DNA of 64,000 nt, taken from positions 558,001-622,000 of the forward strand of contig NZ_JAGGPL010000003.1 in the NCBI RefSeq assembly GCF_018613805.1, read 5' to 3'. A program made the translations under genes and the position numbers. This DNA comes from Arthrobacter sp. ISL-48 (GTDB lineage Bacteria; Actinomycetota; Actinomycetes; Actinomycetales; Micrococcaceae). This document shows positions 36,325 through 44,802 of this stretch, in pieces (position 1 is the stretch's first letter; each line of letters starts with the position of its first letter). The notes beneath the pieces are model-generated. The model saw only the letters and a program-made list of their open reading frames with translations, was not told the origin of the DNA and made no database searches.

Positions 36325-37505
36325 GCGTCTGCCTCCTCGGCCGGGGCCTGCAGTGTGCTGGTGTCCAGCACAAACCGGTATTTCACGTCGCCTGCCACCA
36401 TGCGGTCGTAGGCCTCATTCAGCTGGTCGGCCCGGACCAGCTCGATGTCTGCAACCACGTCGTGTTCTGCACAGAAGTCGAGCACCTCCTGCGTCTCGGC
36501 GATGCCTCCAATTATCGACCCGGCGTAGGCAATCCGTCTGCGGATCAGCGCCCCGGGATTGACCGGCGGCATGGCCTCGGCAGGCAGCCCAAGCTGGAAC
36601 AGGGCCCCGTCCAGGCGGAGGGTGCGGAAGAACGGGTTGAGGTCGTGCGGAGCGGCCACAGTGTCAATGATGACGTCAATGCTGCGGTTGGCCGCAGCCA
36701 TGGCGTCCTCGTCCCGGGAGAGGATCACCTCGTCCGCTCCCAGTTCGAGTGCTGCCGGAACCTTCGATTCTGAGGTGGTGAAGACCTTCACCACCGCCCC
36801 CATGGCCTTGGCCAGCTTTACGGCCATGTGCCCAAGCCCGCCGAGGCCAACCACACCCACCACGTCGCCTTCCTCCACGTCAAAATGCCGGAGCGGGGAA
36901 AAGGTGGTGACTCCCGCGCAGAGCAGCGGGGCCGCGGCGGCAGGGTCCAGGTTACCGGGCACGCGGACAACGTAGCGGCGGTCAACCACCACGGACGACG
37001 AATAGCCGCCCTGGGTGACAGAGTTGCCGTTGCGTGCATCCTTGGCGCCGTAGGTCCCGGTCATGCCGTTTTCGCAGTACTGCTCCAGTCCCGCAAGGCA
37101 GCTGTCGCATTCCCGGCAGGAATCCACCATGCATCCAACGCCCACGAGGTCCCCCGGGGCGAAGTCATCCACGGAAGAACCAACCCGGCTGACCCTCCCC
37201 ACAATTTCGTGGCCGGGCACCAGGGGATAGCTCTGCGAGCCCCACTCACCGCGCGTGGCGTGGACGTCCGAGTGGCACAGGCCGCAGAATTCGATGGCGA
37301 TCTCGACGTCGTCCTCCTTCGGCGTGCGACGGGCCAGTGTCAGCGGCACCAGTCCGCTGTCACTCGAAACTGCGCCATAGGCTGCTGCCAGGCGGCTAGT
37401 TCCAGCGGGCCGGGGGGCGGAGCCCTCCGCAAACCTGAGGTCGGCGGTGTCGGCGGGCGAAACGGGGCGGGCAAGGGGTGGCGGTACGGGGCGTCCAGGC
37501 GTCAT
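36321..37505 (-). CDS. Zinc-dependent NAD(P) alcohol dehydrogenase (YahK/cinnamyl-ADH type)
   Basis: 394 residues, medium-chain dehydrogenase. Catalytic zinc ligands are in EFCGLCHSDVHATRGEW and PGHEIVGRV. Structural zinc cysteines are CRECDSCLAGLEQYC. The cofactor loop is VGVVGLGGLGHMAVKLA near 220. A 45-residue Pro/Ala-rich N-terminal extension precedes the usual start of the fold, so the true start may lie downstream. Members reduce aldehydes with NADPH. The gene is coupled to the HIT gene. Confidence 0.9.
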   Translation of the reverse strand: MTPGRPVPPPLARPVSPADTADLRFAEGSAPRPAGTSRLAAAYGAVSSDSGLVPLTLARRTPKEDDVEIAIEFCGLCHSDVHATRGEWGSQSYPLVPGHEIVGRVSRVGSSVDDFAPGDLVGVGCMVDSCRECDSCLAGLEQYCENGMTGTYGAKDARNGNSVTQGGYSSSVVVDRRYVVRVPGNLDPAAAAPLLCAGVTTFSPLRHFDVEEGDVVGVVGLGGLGHMAVKLAKAMGAVVKVFTTSESKVPAALELGADEVILSRDEDAMAAANRSIDVIIDTVAAPHDLNPFFRTLRLDGALFQLGLPAEAMPPVNPGALIRRRIAYAGSIIGGIAETQEVLDFCAEHDVVADIELVRADQLNEAYDRMVAGDVKYRFVLDTSTLQAPAEEADA

Positions 37506-37551
37506 ACAGCGACGCTACCCCCGCGAGCCGCGCCATTTCCACTCCGAGGGA

Positions 37552-38421
37552 TCACGCGCCAGTCAGGTTAGGGCGCTCCCCGCCGTCGGGCTCGCTGCCC
37601 GTCACCACCGGCAACGCCGGGTTGTTGGACCATTCGGAGAATGATCCGGGATAGAGCGCTGCCCCGAACCCGGCGATTTCGAGCGCGGCGACCTCGTGGG
37701 CGGCGGTCACGCCGGAGCCGCAGTACACAGCCACCGGGACGCCGCGGCTGATTCCGAGCCCCTCGAACCGGCGCCGCAGTTCGTGTGCCGGCAGGAAGTG
37801 CCCGTGTTCGTCCAGATTCTCCGACGTCGGTGAACTGAGGGCGCCGGGAATGTGGCCAGCGCGGGGATCGACGGGTTCAATCTCGCCGCGGTACCTTTCG
37901 GCGGCGCGGGCATCAAGGAGGATGCCGCTGCCAGCCCAGCCTGTGGCAGTGTCGGCGTCGATGGCAGGCATCCTGCCCTCCTCTAGGGAGACGTTGCTGG
38001 CGGAAACGTCAACAGGTCCGTCCTCCACGGGCAGTCCGGCAGCGCTCCAAGCGGCCAGGCCGCCGTCGAGCAGGTAGACGTCCTGGAAACCCGCGTTGCG
38101 GAGCATCCACCAGAGCCGCGCAGCAGCCAGGTTGCCACTGTTGTCGTAAGCGACCACCACATCGCCGTCGTTGATCCCCCAGCGCCTGGCGGCGGCCTGG
38201 AATTCCGACGGCGGCGGGAGGGGATGCCTTCCCCGCTCAGCCGCCGCGGGCGCGGCGAGATCCGTGGCGAGGTCCACGAAGACCGCACCGGGGAGGTGCC
38301 CCTCGAGGTAGTGTTCCCGGCCATGTGGATCACCGAGCACCCAGCGGACGTCCAGCAGTACGGTGCGCTGGCCGCCGGAACGGCGGGCTTCCAGTGCGGC
38401 GACGTCCATGAGCGGACCCAT
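37552..38421 (-). CDS. Rhodanese-type sulfurtransferase (thiosulfate/3-mercaptopyruvate)
   Basis: 289 residues with two rhodanese domains. The second carries the active cysteine in VYCGSGVTA near residue 230; CGSGVT loops are typical of mercaptopyruvate sulfurtransferases rather than CRKGVT thiosulfate enzymes. DVRWVLGDPHGREHYLEGHL is the N-terminal domain signature. It is divergent from the Cds1-like cysteine-degrading gene, 79 bp away, suggesting linked sulfur handling. Confidence 0.92.
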   Translation of the reverse strand: MGPLMDVAALEARRSGGQRTVLLDVRWVLGDPHGREHYLEGHLPGAVFVDLATDLAAPAAAERGRHPLPPPSEFQAAARRWGINDGDVVVAYDNSGNLAAARLWWMLRNAGFQDVYLLDGGLAAWSAAGLPVEDGPVDVSASNVSLEEGRMPAIDADTATGWAGSGILLDARAAERYRGEIEPVDPRAGHIPGALSSPTSENLDEHGHFLPAHELRRRFEGLGISRGVPVAVYCGSGVTAAHEVAALEIAGFGAALYPGSFSEWSNNPALPVVTGSEPDGGERPNLTGA

Positions 38422-38500
38422 GATTCTCCTTGGGGGGTTGGGGCAGCGGATCTGACTACCTTAGCCCCGGTCCAGGGCTGGCCGCCGGTAGGCTGGTGCG

Positions 38501-39583
38501 GTGAAGAGCCCACGCAGCATGGACCGGACCTGGGCAAGCCAGGCGATCCGCAAGATCACCGCAGAAAACAACCGCTCAGCGGACACCCATCTCTACGTGG
38601 TGCCGTTGCCCGAGCACTGGGGCGTCCAGCTCTACCTCAAGGACGAATCAACGCACCGCTCCGGCAGCCTCAAGCACCGGCTGGCCCGCTCGCTCTTCCT
38701 TTTCGGGCTGGTGAATGGCTGGATCCGCGAGGACACCACCATCGTGGAAGCTTCCAGCGGCAGCACAGCGGTCTCAGAGGCGTATTTCGCCCAGCTCCTG
38801 GGCCTTCCCTTTGTGGCCGTCATGGCCCGCACCACCAGCCGGGAGAAAATCGATCTGATCGAGCAGTTCGGCGGTTCCTGCCTGCTGGTGGACCACGCAT
38901 CGGAGGTCTACGCCATGGCCGAGGAGGTGGCGGCGACCAGCAACGGCCACTACATGGACCAGTTCACCTACGCTGAGCGGGCCACGGACTGGCGCGGGAA
39001 TAACAACATCGCCGAGTCCATCTTCCAGCAGCTGGCCCTTGAAGAGCACCCTGTCCCCCGCTGGATTGTGGTGGGCGCCGGAACCGGAGGGACCAGCGCG
39101 ACCATTGGCCGATACCTCCGCTACCACTGCCACGACACTCGCCTCGCCGTAGTGGACCCCGAGAATTCGGCGTTCTATCCGGGCTGGCGTGACGGCGTGA
39201 CAGGCTTCAGCACAGGAATGCCCTCACGCATTGAAGGCATCGGGCGGCCCAGGATGGAGCCCAGCTTCGTCCCCTCGGTCATTGACAGCATGATCCAGGT
39301 CCCCGATGCCGCGTCCGTTGCCGCCATGCGGCATCTGCGCACACTGGCGCATCTGCATGCCGGGCCGTCCACGGGCACGAACCTGTGGGGTGTATGGCAG
39401 CTCGTGGCCGAAATGATCGCCGAGGGGCAGCGCGGCAGCATAGTGTCGCTGATGTGCGACGGCGGCGAACGGTATGCAGGGAATTACTACAACCCTGCAT
39501 GGCTGGCCAACCAGGGGCTGGACCCTGCGCCCCACGAGGCAGTCATCCGCCGGTTCTTCGATACGGGCGTCTGGAGCGGGTAG
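38501..39583 (+). CDS. PLP-dependent cysteine desulfhydrase/cysteine synthase family (Cds1-like)
   Basis: 360 residues (GTG start) or 354 from the ATG at 38519. Fold-type II PLP enzyme: the Schiff-base lysine is Lys58 in [14 protein letters not shown], the substrate loop is [16 protein letters not shown], and the phosphate loop [15 protein letters not shown]. The [11 protein letters not shown] form and overall length match Cds1 of mycobacteria (Rv3684), which releases H2S and pyruvate from cysteine, rather than CysK. Assignment to Cds1 is from memory of the family. Confidence 0.85.
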   Translation: MKSPRSMDRTWASQAIRKITAENNRSADTHLYVVPLPEHWGVQLYLKDESTHRSGSLKHRLARSLFLFGLVNGWIREDTTIVEASSGSTAVSEAYFAQLLGLPFVAVMARTTSREKIDLIEQFGGSCLLVDHASEVYAMAEEVAATSNGHYMDQFTYAERATDWRGNNNIAESIFQQLALEEHPVPRWIVVGAGTGGTSATIGRYLRYHCHDTRLAVVDPENSAFYPGWRDGVTGFSTGMPSRIEGIGRPRMEPSFVPSVIDSMIQVPDAASVAAMRHLRTLAHLHAGPSTGTNLWGVWQLVAEMIAEGQRGSIVSLMCDGGERYAGNYYNPAWLANQGLDPAPHEAVIRRFFDTGVWSG

Positions 39584-39588
39584 TTCCG

Positions 39589-40245
39589 CTAGACCTCCAC
39601 GGTCTCGCCGGTGGACAGGTGCGTGAACTCCGTGCCGTACTTGGCACCGAGGCGGGTTACGTGCGCCTCGACCATCTTCACGCCCATCTCGTTCAGGAGC
39701 CCGTCATGGAGCTGGAAGGCGCGCGGAGCACGGACGCCGATCACAAAGTCCACCACCTCGCTGGCCTTGTTCCACGGTGCATGGATCGGGACCAGCAGGG
39801 TCTTGACGCTGATGCCGTCGGGGATGATGAATGAGTCACCCGGGTGATAGACGTTCTCGTCCACGAGGTATCCGATGTTCGCGACCACAGGGACCTGCGG
39901 ATGGATCAGGGCGTGCTGTCCGCCGAAGCTGCGGACGCTGAAGCCTGCTGCCTCGAAAGAGGATCCAGGCTCAACGGTGTGGATCCGGGCTGCCGCCTCC
40001 GGCGCTTCTTTCCGCAGGTTGGCGGCCACCCCTGCGGGGGCGAACACCGCCAGGCCGTCCATCCCGCGGAGGGCATTTACCATCGCGGGAACGTCTATAT
40101 GGTCACCGTGCTCGTGGGTGATGAGTACAGCGTGCGCGCCCTGCAGGGCCTCCTTTGCCTCAGAGAATGTTCCCGGATCCAGCACGAGCACACGGCCGTC
40201 CTTGTCGAGCCGGATGCAGGCGTGCGTGTATTTGGTCAGCTTCAT
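39589..40245 (-). CDS. MBL-fold metal-dependent hydrolase
   Basis: 218 residues of the UlaG-like metallo-beta-lactamase group. The zinc motif is THEHGDHID near residue 43, further ligands are in GGQHALIHP and YHPGDSF, and the final His is in FQLHDGLLN. Family members include lactonases and phosphodiesterases, so no substrate is assigned. It converges on the Cds1-like gene with five bases between stop codons. Confidence 0.88.
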   Translation of the reverse strand: MKLTKYTHACIRLDKDGRVLVLDPGTFSEAKEALQGAHAVLITHEHGDHIDVPAMVNALRGMDGLAVFAPAGVAANLRKEAPEAAARIHTVEPGSSFEAAGFSVRSFGGQHALIHPQVPVVANIGYLVDENVYHPGDSFIIPDGISVKTLLVPIHAPWNKASEVVDFVIGVRAPRAFQLHDGLLNEMGVKMVEAHVTRLGAKYGTEFTHLSTGETVEV

Positions 40246-40369
40246 AGCGCCAGCCTAGGGTCCGGTCCGGGGCCATGTCCACGAAGCTCGAGCCTGTGTG
40301 GCCATGGCTTATGAGGACCCGCTGGTAATCTTGATCTTTGCCACCATCCTTAGGGAAGCGAGTCCATCA

Positions 40370-40873
40370 ATGCCGTTCGGCACCAAGGCTGACGAAACGA
40401 CGCCGTCCACTCCCTCGCCCGCCGCGGGAGCAGGCGCTGCTGCAGGCGCTGCGACCGGCGCGGGCAAGGAGCAGCGCGTCACCAAGCAGCGGCTGGCCGT
40501 CAGTGCCGCGCTGGACGAACTCAACGACTTCGTCAGCACCCAGGAGCTCTACCGCATCCTGCAGAATCAGGGCGTCTCCGTGTCCCTCGCGACGGCGTAC
40601 CGGATCCTGCAATCCCTTGCGGACGAGGGCCTGGTGGACGTCCTGCGCAACAGCGACGGAGAGGCCGTCTACCGCCGCTGCGCGGTGACCGGCCACCACC
40701 ACCATCTCCTGTGCCGGAACTGCGGCAAGGCGGTTGAAGTTGAAGCTCCGGCCGTGGAAACGTGGGCAGCCCGGACAGCGGCAGATCACGGTTACACCGA
40801 CGTGGCGCACACCGTGGAGATTTTCGGACTGTGCCCGGACTGCACCGCGCTCAAGGCCGCGGGTAACCTCTGA
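40370..40873 (+). CDS. zur: Fur-family zinc uptake regulator Zur
   Basis: About 167 residues from the ATG at 40370. A Pro/Ala-rich tail of about 45 residues precedes the winged helix (RVTKQRLAVSAALDEL to YRILQSLADEGLVDVLRN). The dimerisation domain has GHHHHLLCRNCGKAVEVE and CPDC, giving two CxxC pairs for the structural zinc and the histidine cluster of the sensing site. It converges on znuB, and a perfect palindrome lies upstream of znuA, consistent with Zn-dependent repression of uptake. Confidence 0.88.
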   Translation: MPFGTKADETTPSTPSPAAGAGAAAGAATGAGKEQRVTKQRLAVSAALDELNDFVSTQELYRILQNQGVSVSLATAYRILQSLADEGLVDVLRNSDGEAVYRRCAVTGHHHHLLCRNCGKAVEVEAPAVETWAARTAADHGYTDVAHTVEIFGLCPDCTALKAAGNL

Positions 40874-40950
40874 CTGCACGGGTCTGCTCCCGGTTGCCCC
40901 GCGGCCTCGCTGCACGGGGCTGCTCCGCACCCGCCGCGCCGTTTGAGGCG

Positions 40951-41826
40951 TCAGTGCGCGTGCACGATACGCCCGTTGATCCCCCTCTTGGCGCGGACGC
41001 TTCCAATGACACGGCACACCACATAGATCAGGAATGACAGGGTGGTGACGTAGGGGCTGATGGGAATGCGGCCGCCCAGGGCCAGGAGGATACCGCCCAC
41101 CGTGGCCGTCATGGCAAAGGTAACGCTCAGAACCACCACAGTCAGCGGGGAGGATGTCACGCGCAGGGCTGCGGCCGCTGGTGTGATGAGCAGTGCGAGC
41201 ACCAGAAGGGCTCCGACCACCTGGATGGACAGCGCCACGCTCACGCCCAGCAGCACCATGAAGACGAGGGCGAGAGCCCTCACAGGTACGCCGCGGGCCT
41301 CGGCCAGCTCCGGATCAACGCTGGCAAAGTTCAGCGGCCTCCAGATGACCACCAGCGCAGCCATCACCACGATGGCTGTCCCCGCGAGTGCCTGCAGCTG
41401 GACAGTGTCGACGGAGACGATCTGTCCCGTGAGGAGACCGAACTTATTGGCGGCCCGGCCCTGGTACAGGGACAGGAAGAGGATGCCCAGGCCCAACCCG
41501 AAGGGCATAATCACACCGATGATCGAGTTCTTGTCCCGCGCCCTCACTCCCATCAGTCCCAGCAGCAGTGCGGCCACCACGGAACCGATGAGCGAGCCGA
41601 AAACTATGTCAGCCCCGATCAGCAGGGCAAAGGACGCCCCCGCGAATGACAGTTCCGAAATGCCGTGTACGGCAAAGGCGAGGTCCCGCTTCATGACAAA
41701 CGTGCCCACGAGCCCGCCCAGGAGGCCAAGGACCGCCCCTGCCCAGATGGAGTTCTGGACCAGCACCAGGAGTTCGCCGTAGTTCTCGAAGCTGAAGATC
41801 GATCCGATGATGCTGTCCGCGTCCAT
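40951..41826 (-). CDS. znuB: Zinc ABC transporter permease
   Basis: 291 residues with about eight hydrophobic helices. ABC-3 family: ENYGELLVLVQNSIWAGAVL at the start and the GVRARDKNSIIGVIMPFGLG coupling region. The C-terminus ends in basic and His residues (IVHAH). It shares one base with the znuC stop and is last in the znuA-znuC-znuB operon. Confidence 0.92.
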   Translation of the reverse strand: MDADSIIGSIFSFENYGELLVLVQNSIWAGAVLGLLGGLVGTFVMKRDLAFAVHGISELSFAGASFALLIGADIVFGSLIGSVVAALLLGLMGVRARDKNSIIGVIMPFGLGLGILFLSLYQGRAANKFGLLTGQIVSVDTVQLQALAGTAIVVMAALVVIWRPLNFASVDPELAEARGVPVRALALVFMVLLGVSVALSIQVVGALLVLALLITPAAAALRVTSSPLTVVVLSVTFAMTATVGGILLALGGRIPISPYVTTLSFLIYVVCRVIGSVRAKRGINGRIVHAH

Positions 41827-42641
41827 CAGGCCACCTCCCCCGCTGTCACGTGGACATCAGCATGGTGGTGCGTGGTCGCATCCGGGAGACCGACGACGAC
41901 GATGCGCCCGTTGGCGTGGATGACCTCCACATGGCTCCCATACAGCTCCGATAGGACCTCGGTGGTCATGACTTCCTGCGGTGTCCCCACCCTGAAGCTG
42001 CCGCCGGCGAGGTACAGGACGCGGTCCACGTAGTCGATGATGGGGTTGATCTCGTGCGTGACAAAAACTACGGCACTGTTCTGCTCGCGGCACTGTTTGT
42101 TGATCAGCGCACTGACCGCCTGCTGGTGATGCATGTCCAGGGACAGCAGGGGTTCATCGCAGAGGAGAACCTCCGGATCCGTGGCGAGGGCCTGCGCAAC
42201 CCTGAGCCGCTGCTGCTCACCCCCGGAAAGCAGACCCACGGGCACGTTGGCGTAGTCAGTGGCTCCAACCACTTCCAGGAGCTCGTCGATCCTGCGGTTT
42301 GCCTTGGATTTGTGAAGGCGCAGTCCCCAGCGGTGACCGTCCACGCCGAGCCCCACCAGGTCCCTGGCGCGCATGGGAGTATCCGGGGCAAACGACTTCT
42401 GCTGGGGGATGTAGCCAATGAGGCTGCTCCCCCGCTCAACTGCGTGACCCCCCAGCATGGCCCGGCCCGCGTGCAGGTCCTGGAGACCAAGGAGGACTTT
42501 CAGGAAACTGGTCTTTCCGCTTCCGTTAGGGCCAAGGACGGCGAAGAATTCGCCGGGCCTGATGTCCAGGTCGAGATCCTCCCAGAGCGCCCGTTTGCCG
42601 AACTGCAGGGACGCTCCGCGGAGGCTCACCACTGGTTTCAA
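41826..42641 (-). CDS. znuC: Zinc ABC transporter ATP-binding protein
   Basis: 271 residues. Walker A GPNGSGKTSFLKVLLG, signature LLSGGEQQRLRVAQAL, Walker B VLLCDEPLLSLD, switch His in VVFVTHEINPI. The C-terminus contains HHHADVH, perhaps a metal-binding tail. ATGA overlap with znuA upstream and one-base overlap with znuB downstream. Confidence 0.93.
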   Translation of the reverse strand: MKPVVSLRGASLQFGKRALWEDLDLDIRPGEFFAVLGPNGSGKTSFLKVLLGLQDLHAGRAMLGGHAVERGSSLIGYIPQQKSFAPDTPMRARDLVGLGVDGHRWGLRLHKSKANRRIDELLEVVGATDYANVPVGLLSGGEQQRLRVAQALATDPEVLLCDEPLLSLDMHHQQAVSALINKQCREQNSAVVFVTHEINPIIDYVDRVLYLAGGSFRVGTPQEVMTTEVLSELYGSHVEVIHANGRIVVVGLPDATTHHHADVHVTAGEVA

Positions 42642-43645
42642 CTATTTTTCTCCAAAGCTTTGCTGATGTTATCCACATTGTCTGCCATCCACTGCAGGTA
42701 CGTCTTGCCCTCGGGCAGTGTTTCGCTGAAGTCGACCACGGGAACACCGGCAGCTTCGGCGGCCTTCTTGAGCGCTTCCGTCTGCGGCCCCTCCGTTTGC
42801 GTGTTGTAAGCGAGGAACCTGACGTCCTTGGATCCCGCGAGATCGGTAGCAGCCTTCAGCACGGAAGGCGGGACATCGGTGCCTTCCTCAATCGCAGCAC
42901 TGTACTCTTCGGGGGTCTTGTTCTCCAGTCCGGCGGCCTCAAGCATGTAGAGCGGAACAGGTTCGGTAATGGCTACCGGCGATCCGCCCGCGCTGACCTT
43001 CAAGGTGGCGAGCTTGGCAGTGAGCCCCTCCAACCCGGCTTTGAAGGTTGCCGCATTTGAAGTGAACGACGCGGCAGATCCTGGCTCGAGTTCTCCAAGT
43101 TTGGCCGCCAGTGCGTCCGCCAGCTTGTTCATCGCGTCCATGCTGTACCAGACATGTTCGTTGAAATCGCCATGGCTGTGGTCGTGCCCGTCTCCAGAAG
43201 CATCGCCCGTCGCGCTGGGCTCCGCGCTGGAGCCCTGGTCGGCTGCGGGAGCCAGCCCGGAAACGTCCACGACGCTGAGAATGTTGCTGTGCGGGATGTT
43301 GCTGTCGTCGGCAATCTTGTGGATGAAATCGTCATAGCCACCGCCGTTCCCGATCACCACATTTGCCTTGGAAACCATCAAACGGTCCTGCGCAGTGGCC
43401 TCATAGGAATGCGGGTCCTGGCTGGACTTGGTGATGACGGCCTCAACGTTGACCTTGTCGCCGCCTATGGCCCGGGCAATGTCCCCGTAGACATTCGTAG
43501 AAGCCACAACGTGGACCTTCCCGTCAGAAGAAGGCGAAGAGGACGAGTTGCTCGAAACGCTTGCTGCCGGACTGCACGCGGTTAGCAACAAGCCCAGACC
43601 GGCGATGGTGGCCAGGGATGTACGGATGGAGGCGGGACGGCGCAC
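42638..43645 (-). CDS. znuA: Zinc ABC transporter substrate-binding lipoprotein
   Basis: 335 residues. The lipobox is LLLTAC (Cys24). Cluster 9 binding protein: VVASTNVYGDIARAIGG, DPHSYEATAQD (His ligand), the His-rich acidic loop GDGHDHSHGDFNEHVWYS near 165-185, and a C-terminal NTQTEGPQ region. The His-rich loop favours zinc over manganese. First gene of the operon, with a perfect 25-bp palindrome 55-79 bp upstream. Confidence 0.93.
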   Translation of the reverse strand: MRRPASIRTSLATIAGLGLLLTACSPAASVSSNSSSSPSSDGKVHVVASTNVYGDIARAIGGDKVNVEAVITKSSQDPHSYEATAQDRLMVSKANVVIGNGGGYDDFIHKIADDSNIPHSNILSVVDVSGLAPAADQGSSAEPSATGDASGDGHDHSHGDFNEHVWYSMDAMNKLADALAAKLGELEPGSAASFTSNAATFKAGLEGLTAKLATLKVSAGGSPVAITEPVPLYMLEAAGLENKTPEEYSAAIEEGTDVPPSVLKAATDLAGSKDVRFLAYNTQTEGPQTEALKKAAEAAGVPVVDFSETLPEGKTYLQWMADNVDNISKALEKNS

Positions 43646-43699
43646 GGAAACCTCAACTCAGTTCAGGGGATGGACTTCTTATCTCCCAGAAGTCTAACC

Positions 43700-43724
43700 C
43701 TAAATAGGAATGATTCCTATTTAG
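43700..43724. promoter_or_regulatory. Perfect 25-bp palindrome upstream of znuA, probable Zur box
   Basis: Every base pairs symmetrically about the central G at 43712; the core reads AATAGGAATGATTCCTATT. This resembles Fur-superfamily operators. It lies between the CBS-protein stop and the znuA ATG, in the AT-rich znuA promoter region. Zur is encoded at the other end of the locus. Confidence 0.8.
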
Positions 43725-43731
43725 ATTCGTC

Positions 43732-44802
43732 TCAGGCGCCGTTCGGCTGGCCCAGCCGCCTGATACCGGTGGCCTGGGTGGCATCCCGGATCTCGCCCAC
43801 CAGCAGTTCGATCACGTCTTCGAGGAACAACACGCCATGGGTCTGGCCGTCGGGACCGATAACCCGGGCGAGGTGCGAGCCGGTGCGCTGCATGACGGAC
43901 ATCGCCTTTTCGATCTCATCGTCCAGGGCGAGGTTCGCCAGGGAGCGGATCCGGCTCTCAGCAATGGGGTGCTGATAGTCGGCCTCAGGAATGGACAGCA
44001 CGTCCTTCACATGGAGGTAGCCTGCGAGCATACTGTCGTCGTCGAGCATGGGAAACCTGGAAAACCCTGTTCTGCTGACCGCTTTCTCGAACTCAACCGG
44101 GGTGGTTGCCGCCTTCAGCATGACCAGTTTGTCCAGCGGCACCATGATGTGCGATGCGGTGTGCTCTGAGAATTCCAATGCACCGGTAATCAATCCTGCG
44201 TCGTCGTCCACGAGGCCGTGGCGGGTGGACTCCTGCACGATCGACTGCACCTCCTCGAGCGTGAAGGATGAATTCACTTCGTCCTTGGGCTCAATCCGGA
44301 GGAGCTTCAGGATGTGGTTCGCGGACCAGTTCAAGGCCACGATCGCTGGCCTGACCAGGCCGGCCACAAACATCAGGGGAGGGGCGAGGAACAGGGCCGC
44401 CTTGTCTGCCACCGATACCGAGATATTCTTGGGGACCATCTCGCCGAAGGTCACATGGAGGAAGGTCACCGCCATGAGGGCTATCCCAAACGCCACGACG
44501 TCGGCGATCTCCATCGGCACCCCGAAGGCCTCAAGCGGGGCGGCCATCAAGTGATGGATGGCAGGTTCTGCCACCTGCAGGATCAGCAGGGAGCAGACGG
44601 TGATTCCCAGCTGGGCGCAGGCCAGCATGAGGGAGACGTTTTCCATGGCGCGCAGGGTGGTCTGCGCCCTCAAGGATCCGGCGTCGGCCAGTGGCTCAAT
44701 CTGGCTGCGCCTGGCTGACATCACGGCGAATTCGGCCGCGACGAAAAACGCGTTGCCCAGCAGGAGAACAATCAGCCAGAGAATCCCGGCCCAGTCACTC
44801 AT
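43732..44802 (-). CDS. CNNM/HlyC-CorC-type DUF21-CBS membrane protein, short form
   Basis: 356 residues: DUF21 membrane domain with about four helices (residues 1-180), then a CBS pair (FPMLDDDSMLAGYLHVKDVL and HGVLFLEDVIELLVGE). It ends shortly after the second CBS motif and lacks the C-terminal CorC/HlyC transporter-associated domain of its neighbour. Relatives take part in Mg2+/Co2+ efflux; haemolysin is a historical name. ATGA overlap with the upstream paralogue suggests the two proteins work together. Confidence 0.88.
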   Translation of the reverse strand: MSDWAGILWLIVLLLGNAFFVAAEFAVMSARRSQIEPLADAGSLRAQTTLRAMENVSLMLACAQLGITVCSLLILQVAEPAIHHLMAAPLEAFGVPMEIADVVAFGIALMAVTFLHVTFGEMVPKNISVSVADKAALFLAPPLMFVAGLVRPAIVALNWSANHILKLLRIEPKDEVNSSFTLEEVQSIVQESTRHGLVDDDAGLITGALEFSEHTASHIMVPLDKLVMLKAATTPVEFEKAVSRTGFSRFPMLDDDSMLAGYLHVKDVLSIPEADYQHPIAESRIRSLANLALDDEIEKAMSVMQRTGSHLARVIGPDGQTHGVLFLEDVIELLVGEIRDATQATGIRRLGQPNGA

